DNA from: Thauera humireducens
Lineage (GTDB): Bacteria > Pseudomonadota > Gammaproteobacteria > Burkholderiales > Rhodocyclaceae
Assembly (NCBI RefSeq): GCF_001051995.2
Contig: NZ_CP014646.1
Location: forward strand, 3,162,001 to 3,226,000
Direction of reading: 5' to 3'
DNA: 64,000 bases
Shown: piece by piece, positions 53,323 through 61,563 of the stretch
Layout: each line of letters opens with the position of its first letter
How positions within the stretch are numbered: position 1 is the first letter of the stretch
The notes under the pieces: model-generated
What the model was told of the DNA's origin: nothing
Seen by the model: the letters and a program-made list of their open reading frames with translations, nothing else
Database searches by the model: none
Made by a program: the position numbers and the translations under genes

Positions 53323-53916
53323 ATGAAAGCGAAATTCCTCGTTCCCCTGCTCCTCTTCATCGGCCTGGCGGGCTTCCTAGCCTTCGGCCTCACCCTCAAC
53401 CCGCGCGAGGTGCCTTCGCCGCTGATCGACAAGCCCGCGCCCAACTTCAGCCTCGCCCGGCTCGATGATCCCGCCAGACCGTTCGCGCTGGAGGAGATGA
53501 AAGGCCAGGTCTGGCTGCTCAACGTGTGGGCGTCGTGGTGCGTGGCCTGCCGCCAGGAGCATCCGCTGCTGGTGCAGATGGCCCGCCAGAAGATCGTGCC
53601 GGTGGTCGGCCTCAACTACAAGGAAGTGCGCGGTGACGGCGCGATCAACGCGCGCGGCATGGCGCTGGAGGCCGAGACGGCGATGGCCATCGAGCGTGCC
53701 CGCCGCTGGCTCACCGATCATGGCGACCCCTACGTGCTGTCGGTGCTCGACATCGATGGCCGCGTCGGCATCGATTTCGGCGTGTATGGCGTGCCCGAGA
53801 CCTTCCTGATCGATGCCGAGGGCCGCATCCGCTACAAGCACATCGGCCCGATCACGCCGGAAAGCCTGCAGCAGGTGATCCTGCCCAAGATCGAGGAGGT
53901 CCGCCGTGCCGGTTGA
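53323..53916 (+). CDS. ccmG: CcmG/DsbE thiol:disulfide oxidoreductase
   Basis: 197 residues. Signal anchor at the N-terminus, thioredoxin fold with active site WCVAC (C73, C76) in NVWASWCVACRQEHP, and cis-Pro loop GVYGVPETFLID. It reduces apocytochrome haem-binding cysteines. Compared with E. coli DsbE there is an insertion of about 20 residues after VGLNYKEVRG (rich in Ala/Glu). The 3' end overlaps ccmH by 11 bases. Confidence 0.94.
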   Translation: MKAKFLVPLLLFIGLAGFLAFGLTLNPREVPSPLIDKPAPNFSLARLDDPARPFALEEMKGQVWLLNVWASWCVACRQEHPLLVQMARQKIVPVVGLNYKEVRGDGAINARGMALEAETAMAIERARRWLTDHGDPYVLSVLDIDGRVGIDFGVYGVPETFLIDAEGRIRYKHIGPITPESLQQVILPKIEEVRRAG

Positions 53917-54445
53917 GCGTTTCCCCAGGGCGCTGCGCGCACTGGCGCTGGCGGCGCTGCTCGGCGCCGCACTGCCGGCGATGGCACAGCAGCCGGCAGC
54001 CGATCCCGGCATGGCGCCGGCGGTGGCACCCGACCCGCAGCTCGAGGCCGACGTGATGGAGCTGTCGCACAAGCTGCGCTGCCTGGTGTGCCAGAACCAG
54101 TCCATCGCCGAATCCAATGCACCGCTGGCCCTCGACCTGCGCGACCAGGTGCGCGAGCAGCTCGCCAGCGGCCGCAGCAAGGACGACGTGGTCGATTACC
54201 TCGTTGCCCGTTACGGCGACTTCGTGCTCTACGAGCCGCCCTTCAAGGCCACCACCCTGCTGCTGTGGGGCGGACCGGTGCTGCTGCTGGTGGGCGGTGC
54301 GGGCTGGCTGGCCTACCGCCTGCGCCGCCGTGCGAGCGAACTCGCCGCCGCAGGCCACCTGAGCGAGGCCGAGCGCCAGCGCGCGCGCGAACTGCTCGCC
54401 GGTGCCGCCCAGCCTTCTTCTGAATCTCCGGAGTCCCGTTCGTGA
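53906..54445 (+). CDS. ccmH: CcmH, thioredoxin-like apocytochrome handling protein
   Basis: 179 residues. Signal peptide to about AMAQQ, three-helix domain with the redox motif LRCLVCQNQS (C59, C62), then a membrane helix (TLLLWGGPVLLLVGGAGWLAY). It corresponds to the N-terminal part of the longer E. coli CcmH. GTG 53906 has GAGGAGGT five bases upstream. GTGA overlap couples it to ccmI. Confidence 0.94.
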   Translation: MPVERFPRALRALALAALLGAALPAMAQQPAADPGMAPAVAPDPQLEADVMELSHKLRCLVCQNQSIAESNAPLALDLRDQVREQLASGRSKDDVVDYLVARYGDFVLYEPPFKATTLLLWGGPVLLLVGGAGWLAYRLRRRASELAAAGHLSEAERQRARELLAGAAQPSSESPESRS

Positions 54446-55662
54446 CCGCCTTCATCTTCTTTGCCGGCCTGCTGCTGGCCGGTGCCCTGCTTTGGATCCT
54501 GCCGCCGCTGTTCGGCGCTGCCGGGCGTGCGCAGCGCGAACAGGCGGCGCAGAGCAGCATGGCGCTGACCGTGTTGCGCGAGCAGCTGGCTGAACTGGAC
54601 GCCGAGCTGGCCGCGGGTCGCATCGACGCCGCCAGTCATGCCCAGAGCCGGGAGGAACTCGAGCGCCGCGCGCTGGAGGAAGGCGAGGCGGCGGCCGAGC
54701 GCGCCCAAACGGCCGATGCGCGCCCCGAGCGGCGCTGGGCGCTCGGCCTCGGGCTGAGCGTGCCGGTGCTGGCGGTTGCGGGCTATCTGGTGTTCGGCAC
54801 GCCGGCGGGGCTCGACCCCGCCAATGTCGCTGGCCAGCAGGGCTTCTCGCCGGAAGAGATCGCCGACATGGTGGGCAAGCTCGAAGCGCGCCTGCAGCAG
54901 GAGCCCGACAACGTCGAAGGCTGGATGATGCTGGCACGCTCCTATCTGGTGCTGGAGGACTACCCGAAGGCGGCGGCGACCTACGAGAAGCTGGCTAAGC
55001 TCGCGCCCGAGGAGCCCGACGTCTATGCCGACTGGGCCGACGTGGTGGCTGCCATGAAGGGCACCGTGGTCGGCGAAGCCGAGGAGCTGCTGCAGAAGGC
55101 CCTGGCGATTGCGCCCGAACATCCCAAGGCGCTCGCGCTGGCCGGCACCGCCGCCTACCAGCGTGAGGACTACGCTGCCGCGGCCGCGCACTGGGAGAAG
55201 ATCCTTGCGCGTATCCCGCCGGGCGAGGACGTGGCGCGCGGCATCCGCGCCAGCATCAACGACGCCCGCGCCAAGGCGGGCATGGCGCCGCTGGACGAAG
55301 CCGCGGCCGCACCGGCGGCGACCGCAACCCTGAAGCTGTCCGGCCGTCTGGAGGTCGATCCGGCCCTGGTCGAGCGGCTGTCCCCCGACGATGCGGTGTT
55401 CGTGTTCGCCCGCGGCGAGGCAGGCGGCCCGCCGCTGGCGGCGCTGCGCTTCAAGGGCAGCGAGCTGCCACGCGATTTCAGCTTCGAGGGCGCAAGCCTG
55501 ATGATGGGCGACGCCGTGTTGCCCGAGCGTGTCATCGTTGGCGCCCGGGTGTCCAAGGGCGGCGATGCCATGGCGCGCAGCGGCGACCTGGAAGGCCTGA
55601 GCGGACCCGTTGCCACCGACGCCAGCGGCGTCAGCCTGCGTATCGACCGCGTGCGCGAATAA
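54442..55662 (+). CDS. ccmI: CcmI, TPR apocytochrome c chaperone
   Basis: 406 residues, GTG start overlapping ccmH. Two N-terminal membrane helices (about 2-22 and 98-115) flank a cytoplasmic region with LREQLAELDAELAAG. Then come periplasmic TPR units (DNVEGWMMLARSYLVLEDYPKAAATYEKL) and a C-terminal beta domain. It captures apocytochrome C-termini. In E. coli this part is fused to CcmH; here it is separate, the arrangement of alpha- and many betaproteobacteria. Confidence 0.93.
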   Translation: MTAFIFFAGLLLAGALLWILPPLFGAAGRAQREQAAQSSMALTVLREQLAELDAELAAGRIDAASHAQSREELERRALEEGEAAAERAQTADARPERRWALGLGLSVPVLAVAGYLVFGTPAGLDPANVAGQQGFSPEEIADMVGKLEARLQQEPDNVEGWMMLARSYLVLEDYPKAAATYEKLAKLAPEEPDVYADWADVVAAMKGTVVGEAEELLQKALAIAPEHPKALALAGTAAYQREDYAAAAAHWEKILARIPPGEDVARGIRASINDARAKAGMAPLDEAAAAPAATATLKLSGRLEVDPALVERLSPDDAVFVFARGEAGGPPLAALRFKGSELPRDFSFEGASLMMGDAVLPERVIVGARVSKGGDAMARSGDLEGLSGPVATDASGVSLRIDRVRE

Positions 55663-55713
55663 GGCGCAGGCGCGTCGCGAGGATCCGGCGGGCCGCGATG
55701 CACGCCCGGTTCG

Positions 55714-56775
55714 TCAGCCGATATAGTTGAAGCGCACCCGCTTCACGTTGCACAACAGTTCGTAGGCGATCGTGCCCGCCGCTGTCGCGATGTGGTTGAC
55801 GGGCACCTGCCGTCCCCACAGTTCCACCCGGCTGCCGAGGCCGGCGTCCGGATGCCCGGTGAGGTCGATGGTCAGCATGTCCATCGACACGCGCCCGATG
55901 AGACGTCCCGGCCGGCCGTCGATCGCCACCGGCGTGCCGTCCGGGACGACGCGCGGATAACCATCGGCGTAGCCCATTGCGACCAGGCCCACGCGCGTGC
56001 GGCGCTCGGCGACGAAGCGTGCGCCATAGCCGAGCGGTTCGCCGGCGTCGATCTCGCGCACTGCCATCACCGCGCTCTCCAGCGTCATCACCGGCTGCAG
56101 GCCATTGCCTTCGCCCGGCATCGGGTCGGCGCCGTAAAGCAGGATGCCGGGACGCGCCCAGTCGCCGCGTGCCTGCGGCCAGCCGAGGATGGCGCCCGAA
56201 TTGGCCAGGCTGCGGCTGCCGGGCAGCCCGGCGGTGGCGGCCTTGAACCGTTCCACCTGGGCGGGCGTGGCGATGACCTCCGGCTCGTCGGCACGGGCGA
56301 AGTGCGTCATCAGCGTGATGTCGGCGACCTTTCCGCTTGCCTGAAGACGCCGCCAGGCTTCGGCGACCGCATCGCCGACGAAGCCGGCGCGGTTCATGCC
56401 GCTGTTGACCTTCAGCCACACGTTCAGTGGCCGCGCGAGCGGCGTCGTCTCGATCATGCGCAGCTGCGCCTCGTGATGCACGACGATCCACAGCGCGTGG
56501 CGAACCACCGCGTCCAGCTCCGTGGCATCGAACACCCCTTCGAGCAGCAGGATCGGATGGGTGATGCCGGCTTCGCGCAGTTCCAGCGCTTCCCCGAGGA
56601 AGGCGACGGCGAAACCGTCGGCTTCGTCGGCCAGCGCCTGGGCGCAGCGCACGGCGCCGTGGCCATAGGCATTGGCCTTGACCACGGCGAGGGCGCGGGC
56701 GCCATGGCGGGCGCGCGCGAGATGGTAGTTGTGCCGCAGCGCGGCAAGATCGATCAGGGCGCGGGCAGGACGCAT
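55714..56775 (-). CDS. alr: Alanine racemase (dadX-like by context)
   Basis: 353 residues, PLP-dependent. Lys K33 in VVKANAYGHG binds PLP; the catalytic Tyr is in the C-terminal beta domain near GYGARFVAERRTRVG. VGLVAMGYADGYPR and GRVSMDMLTIDL are further signatures. It interconverts L- and D-alanine. Its position after dadA, with a divergent Lrp-type regulator, suggests a catabolic DadX role, but it may also be the sole Alr for cell-wall synthesis. A palindrome lies between it and dadA. Confidence 0.93.
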   Translation of the reverse strand: MRPARALIDLAALRHNYHLARARHGARALAVVKANAYGHGAVRCAQALADEADGFAVAFLGEALELREAGITHPILLLEGVFDATELDAVVRHALWIVVHHEAQLRMIETTPLARPLNVWLKVNSGMNRAGFVGDAVAEAWRRLQASGKVADITLMTHFARADEPEVIATPAQVERFKAATAGLPGSRSLANSGAILGWPQARGDWARPGILLYGADPMPGEGNGLQPVMTLESAVMAVREIDAGEPLGYGARFVAERRTRVGLVAMGYADGYPRVVPDGTPVAIDGRPGRLIGRVSMDMLTIDLTGHPDAGLGSRVELWGRQVPVNHIATAAGTIAYELLCNVKRVRFNYIG

Positions 56776-56830
56776 CGTGAGGTTCCGGCAGGGGCGAGGC
56801 GCAACATGGTGCGCCGAAGCGGGCGGCGCT

Positions 56831-56886
56831 GCAACGCACCCACCGGGTGCGGCAGCCGGAGCCGTCGCGCCCGATGGGTGCGTTGC
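56831..56886. repeat. Palindromic repeat between dadA and alr
   Basis: Perfect 12-bp inverted repeat GCAACGCACCCA / TGGGTGCGTTGC around a 32-base GC-rich spacer. The GTGCGTTGCG core resembles common dispersed intergenic palindromes in GC-rich beta- and gammaproteobacteria (from memory, not searched). It may lower dadA-to-alr read-through. Confidence 0.55.
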
Positions 56887-56901
56887 GCGCCTGCCTCGGG
56901 T

Positions 56902-58212
56902 TCAGGCGGGCGACAGGCTCAGCCCGGTCGCACGGCGCGTCGCCTCGCGGCCATAGCGGCTCAGGGCCAGGTCGTCGTGGCGGATTGCCGGCTGACGGCC
57001 GGTGACGAGGTCGGCGACGAGTGCGCCGGCACCGCAGGACATCGTCCAGCCCAGCGTGCCGTGACCGGTGTTGATGAAGAGCTCGGGGTAGGGCGTGGCG
57101 CCGACGATCGGAGTCGAGTCCGGCGTCATCGGCCGCAGCCCGGTCCAGAACTCGGCGCGCGGCAGGTTGCCGCCGGTCGGGAACAGGTCACCGACCACCC
57201 TCTCGAGGGTCTCGCGCCGACGCGGGTTCAGGCGCAGATCGTAGCCGCCCAGCTCGGCCATGCCGCCAACGCGGATGCGATCGTCGAAGCGCGTCACCGC
57301 GACCTTGTAGGTCTCGTCCAGCACCGTCGACTGCGGTGCGCCGTCGGCGTCGACCAGCGGCACCGTCAGCGAATAGCCCTTCACCGGATAGACCGGCAGG
57401 TCCAGGCCGAGGCCGGCCGCCATCTGGCGCGAGTAGCTGCCGAGCGCCAGCACGTAGCGGTCCGCGGCCAGCACCTCGCTGTGTTCGCCGTCGCCGACGC
57501 GCACGCCGATCACGCCACCGCCACCGGTCAGGATCTCGCGGATATCCACGCCGAAGCGGAATTCGACGCCGGCCTGGCGGGCAAGCTCGGTGAGCCGGGT
57601 GGTGAACAGGTGGCAGTCGCCGGTCTCGTCGTTGGGCAGGCGCAGGCCACCGGCCAGCGGGCTGCGGCTGCGGGCGAGTGCAGGTTCGACCTGCGGCAGT
57701 TCGTCAGCGCCGAGCAGTTCGTAGGGCACGCCGCACTCCTGCAGCACCGCGATGTCGCGCTGCGCCGCCTCGAGCTGGGCCTGGGTGCGGAACAACTGCA
57801 GCGTGCCGCGGCTGCGTTCCTCGTAGGCGATGCCGGTATCGGCGCGCAGCGTGCGCAGGCAGTCTCGCGCGTACTCGGACAGCCGCATCATGCGTTCCTT
57901 GTTCACCGTGTAGCGCTCGGCGCTGCAGTTGGCGAGCATCTGCATCATCCAGCGTAGCTGGAACAGGCTGCCGTCGGCGCGGATGGCGAGCGGGGCATGG
58001 CGCTGGAACAGCCATTTCAGCGCCTTCAGCGGAATCCCAGGCGCTGCCCAGGGCGTGGAGTAGCCGGGCGAGACCTGGCCGGCGTTGGCGAAGCTGGTCT
58101 CCAGGGCGGGGCCGGGCTGGCGCTCCAGCACGGTTACGCGCGCGCCGCGTTGGGCGAGATACCACGCCGTGGTGGTGCCGATGACGCCGCTTCCGAGTAC
58201 GATCACATGCAT
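56902..58212 (-). CDS. dadA: D-amino-acid dehydrogenase small subunit
   Basis: 436 residues, matching E. coli DadA (432). FAD-binding [21 protein letters not shown] at the N-terminus, then [20 protein letters not shown], which is typical of DadA, and C-terminal [16 protein letters not shown]. It oxidises D-alanine to pyruvate at the membrane, passing electrons to quinone. ATG 58212 has GAGAGG upstream. Divergent from an Lrp-type gene. Confidence 0.95.
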   Translation of the reverse strand: MHVIVLGSGVIGTTTAWYLAQRGARVTVLERQPGPALETSFANAGQVSPGYSTPWAAPGIPLKALKWLFQRHAPLAIRADGSLFQLRWMMQMLANCSAERYTVNKERMMRLSEYARDCLRTLRADTGIAYEERSRGTLQLFRTQAQLEAAQRDIAVLQECGVPYELLGADELPQVEPALARSRSPLAGGLRLPNDETGDCHLFTTRLTELARQAGVEFRFGVDIREILTGGGGVIGVRVGDGEHSEVLAADRYVLALGSYSRQMAAGLGLDLPVYPVKGYSLTVPLVDADGAPQSTVLDETYKVAVTRFDDRIRVGGMAELGGYDLRLNPRRRETLERVVGDLFPTGGNLPRAEFWTGLRPMTPDSTPIVGATPYPELFINTGHGTLGWTMSCGAGALVADLVTGRQPAIRHDDLALSRYGREATRRATGLSLSPA

Positions 58213-58344
58213 GGCTGCCTCTCGCCTGAATGACGTTGGATGTACGCAGTTTAGGCAAGCGTGTGCAGTGAGTTTCACTTATAAACGGCAGTCATGCAGT
58301 GGAAAATAGGGTCTGCAGTGCCGTTTTCTCGCCGGAACAGCGAA
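58213..58344. promoter_or_regulatory. dadA/lrp divergent control region
   Basis: For dadA a TTTCCA (58300-58305) and TATAAG (58278-58283) pair with 16 bases between lies on the minus strand. For lrp the same AT-rich spot gives TATAAA at 58280-58285. The overlap of the two -10 elements, and the Lrp-type gene alongside, suggest joint regulation. No Lrp site is defined with confidence. Confidence 0.35.
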
Positions 58345-58812
58345 ATGCGCGAACTCGACCGAATCGACCGCAAGATCCTCGACCTGTTGCAGAAGGAAGG
58401 CCGTCTGTCGATGACGGAGCTGGCGCAGCGCGTCGGCCTGTCGGCGACACCGTGTACCGAACGTGTGCGCCGTCTCGAGCGCGAGGGGATCATCACCGGC
58501 TATCACGCCCGCGTCGACCCGCGTGCGCTCGGACGGCCGCTGCTGGTGTTCGTCGAGCTGAAGCTGTCGGCCAAGTCCAACGACACCTTCGACCGGGTGA
58601 AGAAGGAGCTGGCCTACGTTCCGGAAGTGATGGAGTGCCATCTCGTGTCGGGCGACTTCGACTACCTGATCAAGGCCCGCATCGCTGAGATGAGCGACTA
58701 CCGCCGCCTGCTCGGCAACATCCTGCTCAAGCTGCCGTCCGCGACCGAATCGCGCAGCTATGTGGTGATGGAGGAGGTGAAGGAGAGCCTGTACCTGCCA
58801 CCAGAGCCTTGA
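58345..58812 (+). CDS. Lrp/AsnC-family regulator (DadR-like by context)
   Basis: 155 residues. Helix-turn-helix MTELAQRVGLSATPCTERVRRL and an RAM effector domain (LLVFVELKLSAKSNDTF, VMECHLVSGDFDYLIKARI). Close to E. coli Lrp through LDRIDRKILDLLQKEGRLS. In pseudomonads an Lrp-type DadR next to dadA activates alanine catabolism; the same job is inferred here. ATG 58345 is preferred; ATG 58294 would add 17 residues but lies almost on the predicted transcription start. Confidence 0.9.
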   Translation: MRELDRIDRKILDLLQKEGRLSMTELAQRVGLSATPCTERVRRLEREGIITGYHARVDPRALGRPLLVFVELKLSAKSNDTFDRVKKELAYVPEVMECHLVSGDFDYLIKARIAEMSDYRRLLGNILLKLPSATESRSYVVMEEVKESLYLPPEP

Positions 58813-58830
58813 CGCACATTGCGGGGCGGA

Positions 58831-58869
58831 AAGCAGAAGGGCCAACCTTTCGGGTTGGCCCTTCTGCTT
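58831..58869. terminator. Strong bidirectional terminator hairpin
   Basis: A perfect 17-bp stem (AAGCAGAAGGGCCAACC with GGTTGGCCCTTCTGCTT) and a 5-base loop TTTCG. It follows lrp by 18 bases on the plus strand and the tRNA-Gly 3' exon by 9 bases on the minus strand, so it should end both transcripts. Confidence 0.8.
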
Positions 58870-58878
58870 GAATTCAGG

Positions 58879-58913
58879 TGGAGCGGGTGAAGGGAATCGA
58901 ACCCTCGTCATGA
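58879..58913 (-). tRNA. tRNA-Gly(CCC), 3' exon (split gene)
   Basis: 35-base 3' half of a glycine tRNA interrupted by a group II intron. It begins TCATGACGAGGG, giving the last three bases of the anticodon stem and the variable region. The T-arm GAGGG-TTCGATT-CCCTT, acceptor strand CACCCGC, discriminator T and encoded CCA follow. CACCCGC pairs perfectly with the GCGGGTG of the 5' exon at 61597-61603, and TCA completes the TGAGC/GCTCA anticodon stem. The two exons total 75 bases, a normal tRNA-Gly. Annotation programs would miss it. Confidence 0.88.
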
Positions 58914-58954
58914 GTCGGGTAAGGAGGCGGCCTCACGGCCACCCCCTCCCCTAA

Positions 58955-58988
58955 GAACCGTACGTGCAAGTTTCCCCGCATACGGCTC
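58955..58988 (-). ncRNA. Group II intron domain V
   Basis: 34-base catalytic hairpin: 5' strand GAGCCGTATGCG, tetraloop region GGGGAAACTTGC and 3' strand ACGTACGGTTC. It has the shape of bacterial group II domain V with an AC bulge region. Domain VI (58914-58954) follows directly. Confidence 0.9.
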
Positions 58989-59007
58989 AAGCAACCCGGA
59001 AACGCCT

Positions 59008-60678
59008 CTACTTAAAGCAGGAGACGCCGGCAGGGCCGTACAACTTTTCCAGTACGTGGTGCTGCATATGGCAGTTCGGATGTAGCAGAACCAGATTGGT
59101 CAGCTTGTCCGTTCCTCGGTTGGATCGCTTCACGATGTGGTGTAGGTGCCACCCCGTTTCCTGCGTGATCCTCTGGTCGCAGATCGGGCAGATACCGCTT
59201 TGCCATCCCCACAACCACCGGAGTTTGTGGCGACCCTCGAGCGTCTTTTCCATCTTCCGGCTGAGGCGTTTGGAAAAATACTCGTCATACCTTGGGTCGT
59301 ACGGGTTCGCTTCCCCCTTCACCTTGGTGTGCGGCCGTTTTCGGTAATCGCACAAGTTGGGGAGTTGCTTATCCATGACCGCAAACCGCCAGTCGCGCCC
59401 CTTGAGACACTTGAAATAGCGCAGTTTGATCCACCGTTTTCCCTTGTTAGGGTGACGGCGGCACGCCCAACGCCATAACGCTTCCCAGATGCGATGGTCG
59501 CATTTTGCAAACGCCTGGGATGACATCTGACTTCGATGATAGTTCGCCCAACCCCGTATGACCGGAGAGAGTGCGTCGATCACGTCGATCTGATGTGCAG
59601 CCTTCCGTTCGTGCAGCAAGCCGCGGATCTTGCTGAGAAACGCTTTGATATTCTTCTTCGACGGCTGTGTTACCAGCATGCCGTTGTAGAACCGTACGTT
59701 CCATCCCAAGAAATCGAATCCCTCGGTCACGTGTGTGATCTTGGTTTTCGTCTCCGAGAGCGCAAGACCCCTGGAAGCCAGAAACTTCTCAACCAGTGGC
59801 TTGACCGTCCGCTCCAGCAACTCGCGAGAGCTGCCAGTGATGACGAAGTCGTCGGCATACCGCACCAGGTTGATCTTGGCCGCTTGTCGGTCGCGCCGTG
59901 TAAACGGCAACGATTCGAGTTCGCGCTCAAGACCGTCTAGGGCGATGTTGGCCAGTACGGGCGAAATAATGCCGCCCTGCGGTGTACCCGCTTTCGTCGG
60001 GAAAAGCTGTCCCGTCTCGATGAACCCTGCCTTCAGCCACTTCCGGAGGATGCCTTTGTCCATGCAGACGTTGGCGATCAACCAGTCATGACTGATGTTG
60101 TCGAAACACCCTTTGATATCTCCCTCGAGTACCCATTTTGCCGAGTTGCCTCTGCCAAGTACGTTCCGTACCTGTTCGATCGCGTCAGCAGTGGAGCGCT
60201 CACGGCGGAAGCCGTAGGAGTTGTGATCGCCGATTGTTTCTGCAACAGGATCCAGCGCCAAGAGATGCAGCGCTTGCATGGCCCGGTCGCGCATGGTCGG
60301 GATGCCCAGTGGTCGGGTTCCGCCACTTGCTTTCGGGATATTTATGCGACGCAGCGGGAGCGGTTTGTATTTCTTGTTGCCGAGTTCGGCAACCGCTCGC
60401 CACTTGTCTTCTGGAGTGCCCCAGGTTTGCTTATCCACTCCTGGAGTTTTCCGACCGCGGTTCTCAGTGACCCTTCTCACAGCCAGCGCTTTCGCGCTAG
60501 AGGAGTTGGTGAGCAACCGCTGCAGGGTGCGAACCTTCCGCCATTCACCTGCTTGTACTGCCTTCGCAATTCGTTTCTGTAGCCCCGCGACAACTTTGCA
60601 TGCCTTGACCCAGTGAATCTCGTGCCAAGAGCGCCAAGCTGCGAAGGCGACATCACAATCGTGCTGACTTGCGTCCAT
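59008..60678 (-). CDS. ltrA: Group II intron reverse transcriptase/maturase with HNH endonuclease
   Basis: 556 residues. Reverse transcriptase blocks include TPGVDKQTW, RPLGIPTMRDRAMQ, EGDIKGCFDNISHDWL, GTPQGGIISPVLANI and the catalytic VRYADDFVITG. Then comes the maturase (X) region with IRGWANYHRS. A C-terminal HNH endonuclease ends the protein: CPICDQRI, WHLHHIVKRS and LVLLHPNCH. All catalytic motifs are intact, with no frameshift. It reads from ATG 60678 with GGAGG five bases upstream; that site lies just past the 3' end of the embedded tRNA gene. It helps the intron splice and move by target-primed reverse transcription. The gene symbol is used by analogy. Confidence 0.94.
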   Translation of the reverse strand: MDASQHDCDVAFAAWRSWHEIHWVKACKVVAGLQKRIAKAVQAGEWRKVRTLQRLLTNSSSAKALAVRRVTENRGRKTPGVDKQTWGTPEDKWRAVAELGNKKYKPLPLRRINIPKASGGTRPLGIPTMRDRAMQALHLLALDPVAETIGDHNSYGFRRERSTADAIEQVRNVLGRGNSAKWVLEGDIKGCFDNISHDWLIANVCMDKGILRKWLKAGFIETGQLFPTKAGTPQGGIISPVLANIALDGLERELESLPFTRRDRQAAKINLVRYADDFVITGSSRELLERTVKPLVEKFLASRGLALSETKTKITHVTEGFDFLGWNVRFYNGMLVTQPSKKNIKAFLSKIRGLLHERKAAHQIDVIDALSPVIRGWANYHRSQMSSQAFAKCDHRIWEALWRWACRRHPNKGKRWIKLRYFKCLKGRDWRFAVMDKQLPNLCDYRKRPHTKVKGEANPYDPRYDEYFSKRLSRKMEKTLEGRHKLRWLWGWQSGICPICDQRITQETGWHLHHIVKRSNRGTDKLTNLVLLHPNCHMQHHVLEKLYGPAGVSCFK

Positions 60679-60696
60679 ATCAACCTCCGGTTGAAA

Positions 60697-60771
60697 TGGA
60701 GCGGGCGATGGGAGTCGAACCCACGTCTCTTGCTTGGGAAGCAAGGGTAATAGCCGTTATACGACGCCCGC
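60697..60771 (-). tRNA. tRNA-Gly(CCC), intact, inside the group II intron
   Basis: 75 bases including encoded CCA. Acceptor GCGGGCG/CGCCCGC with discriminator T (normal for glycine), anticodon stem CTTGC/GCAAG around loop TTCCCAA (anticodon CCC), and T-arm GTGGG-TTCGACT-CCCAT. It differs from the split copy in the anticodon stem, T-stem and one acceptor pair, so it is not a simple recent duplicate. It sits between intron domains I-III and the RT gene, 18 bases before that start codon. No clear promoter of its own is seen. Confidence 0.95.
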
Positions 60772-61101
60772 TCTGTCCCTAGTGGGATAGACGCACTTCT
60801 CCCCTGGCGGGGATAGTACATCATCCCCGTCGGGTGCGATTTTACAGATCTGTCTTGCGACAGGTCACCAGATGGAAGTCTGCACGCTTTCGCGTCGGGG
60901 CGATCGTTTCATCCCCTATCCACGCCATTACAGCGAGGCATTTGCTTTTTCCATCCTCCTCTACCCACTGTGACACCGGTTGGTCTCACGACCGCCCTTG
61001 TCTGGCTTGACTGGCCAGACGCCACGTCGGGCTTACCTCGTTCCGTACAAGTAACAGAGTTGGGAAGGTCCTGCCTTTCCGCCGGTGATGCTATGTCAGC
61101 G

Positions 61102-61124
61102 TGTCCGCACCAAGCAAGCGGACA
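61102..61124 (-). other. EBS1 hairpin of the group II intron
   Basis: A 7-bp stem (TGTCCGC/GCGGACA) with the nine-base loop TTGCTTGGT on the intron strand. GCTTGG in the loop pairs with CCAAGC at the 3' end of the upstream exon, which fits exon-binding site 1 in domain I. Confidence 0.7.
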
Positions 61125-61563
61125 TCCGATCACGTGCCATTTTGGCAGAGCCCGATACAACAAGTTGCGTTTGGCTCACCGAGCTTGACGACGTTTAGCG
61201 GCAGTTCACTTGTGTTGACCATCCAACTCAGTCTAGCGCCTCATTCGGGTGCAACTCCCGAAATCACACCGAACCCCTCACGGGATATGGCGTACCCCGT
61301 AAGGTGGCTACATTGTCAGAGCGCTTAGCACCCCACCGTTACCAGTGACGCACTGCTCCTAGACTACCGGGGGCTGAACCCCGGGTTCTGTCACCCCCTT
61401 TCGAGGGGCAGAACCATTACTCATACGGCCTTCGCCGTTTCGTGCCTTACGGCACTCTTTGAAAGGCTGAGTTTCTGTGCGCCCACCGCAATGGTGGTGA
61501 TCCCGCAATGGGATCGCGTGGCACAGAGGCTACAGCTAGCCTTCGACTCGGCTCGAGTCGCAC

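Larger units (their letters stand above)
58914..61563 (-). mobile_element. Group II intron inserted in a tRNA-Gly(CCC) gene
   Basis: 2650-base intron with both ends defined. The 5' end is GTGCGAC (group II consensus GUGYG) right after exon TTCCCAAGC. The 3' end is CCCGAC (AY) after a domain VI with a bulged A seven bases from the end. Domain V (58955-58988) is a canonical 34-base hairpin. Domains I-III occupy about 60.8-61.56 kb. The loop of a domain I hairpin (61102-61124) holds GCTTGG, exactly complementary to CCAAGC, the six exon bases before the 5' splice site (EBS1-IBS1). It encodes an RT/maturase/HNH protein and, ahead of that ORF, a complete tRNA-Gly gene. The element looks intact and able to splice. 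Confidence 0.9.
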
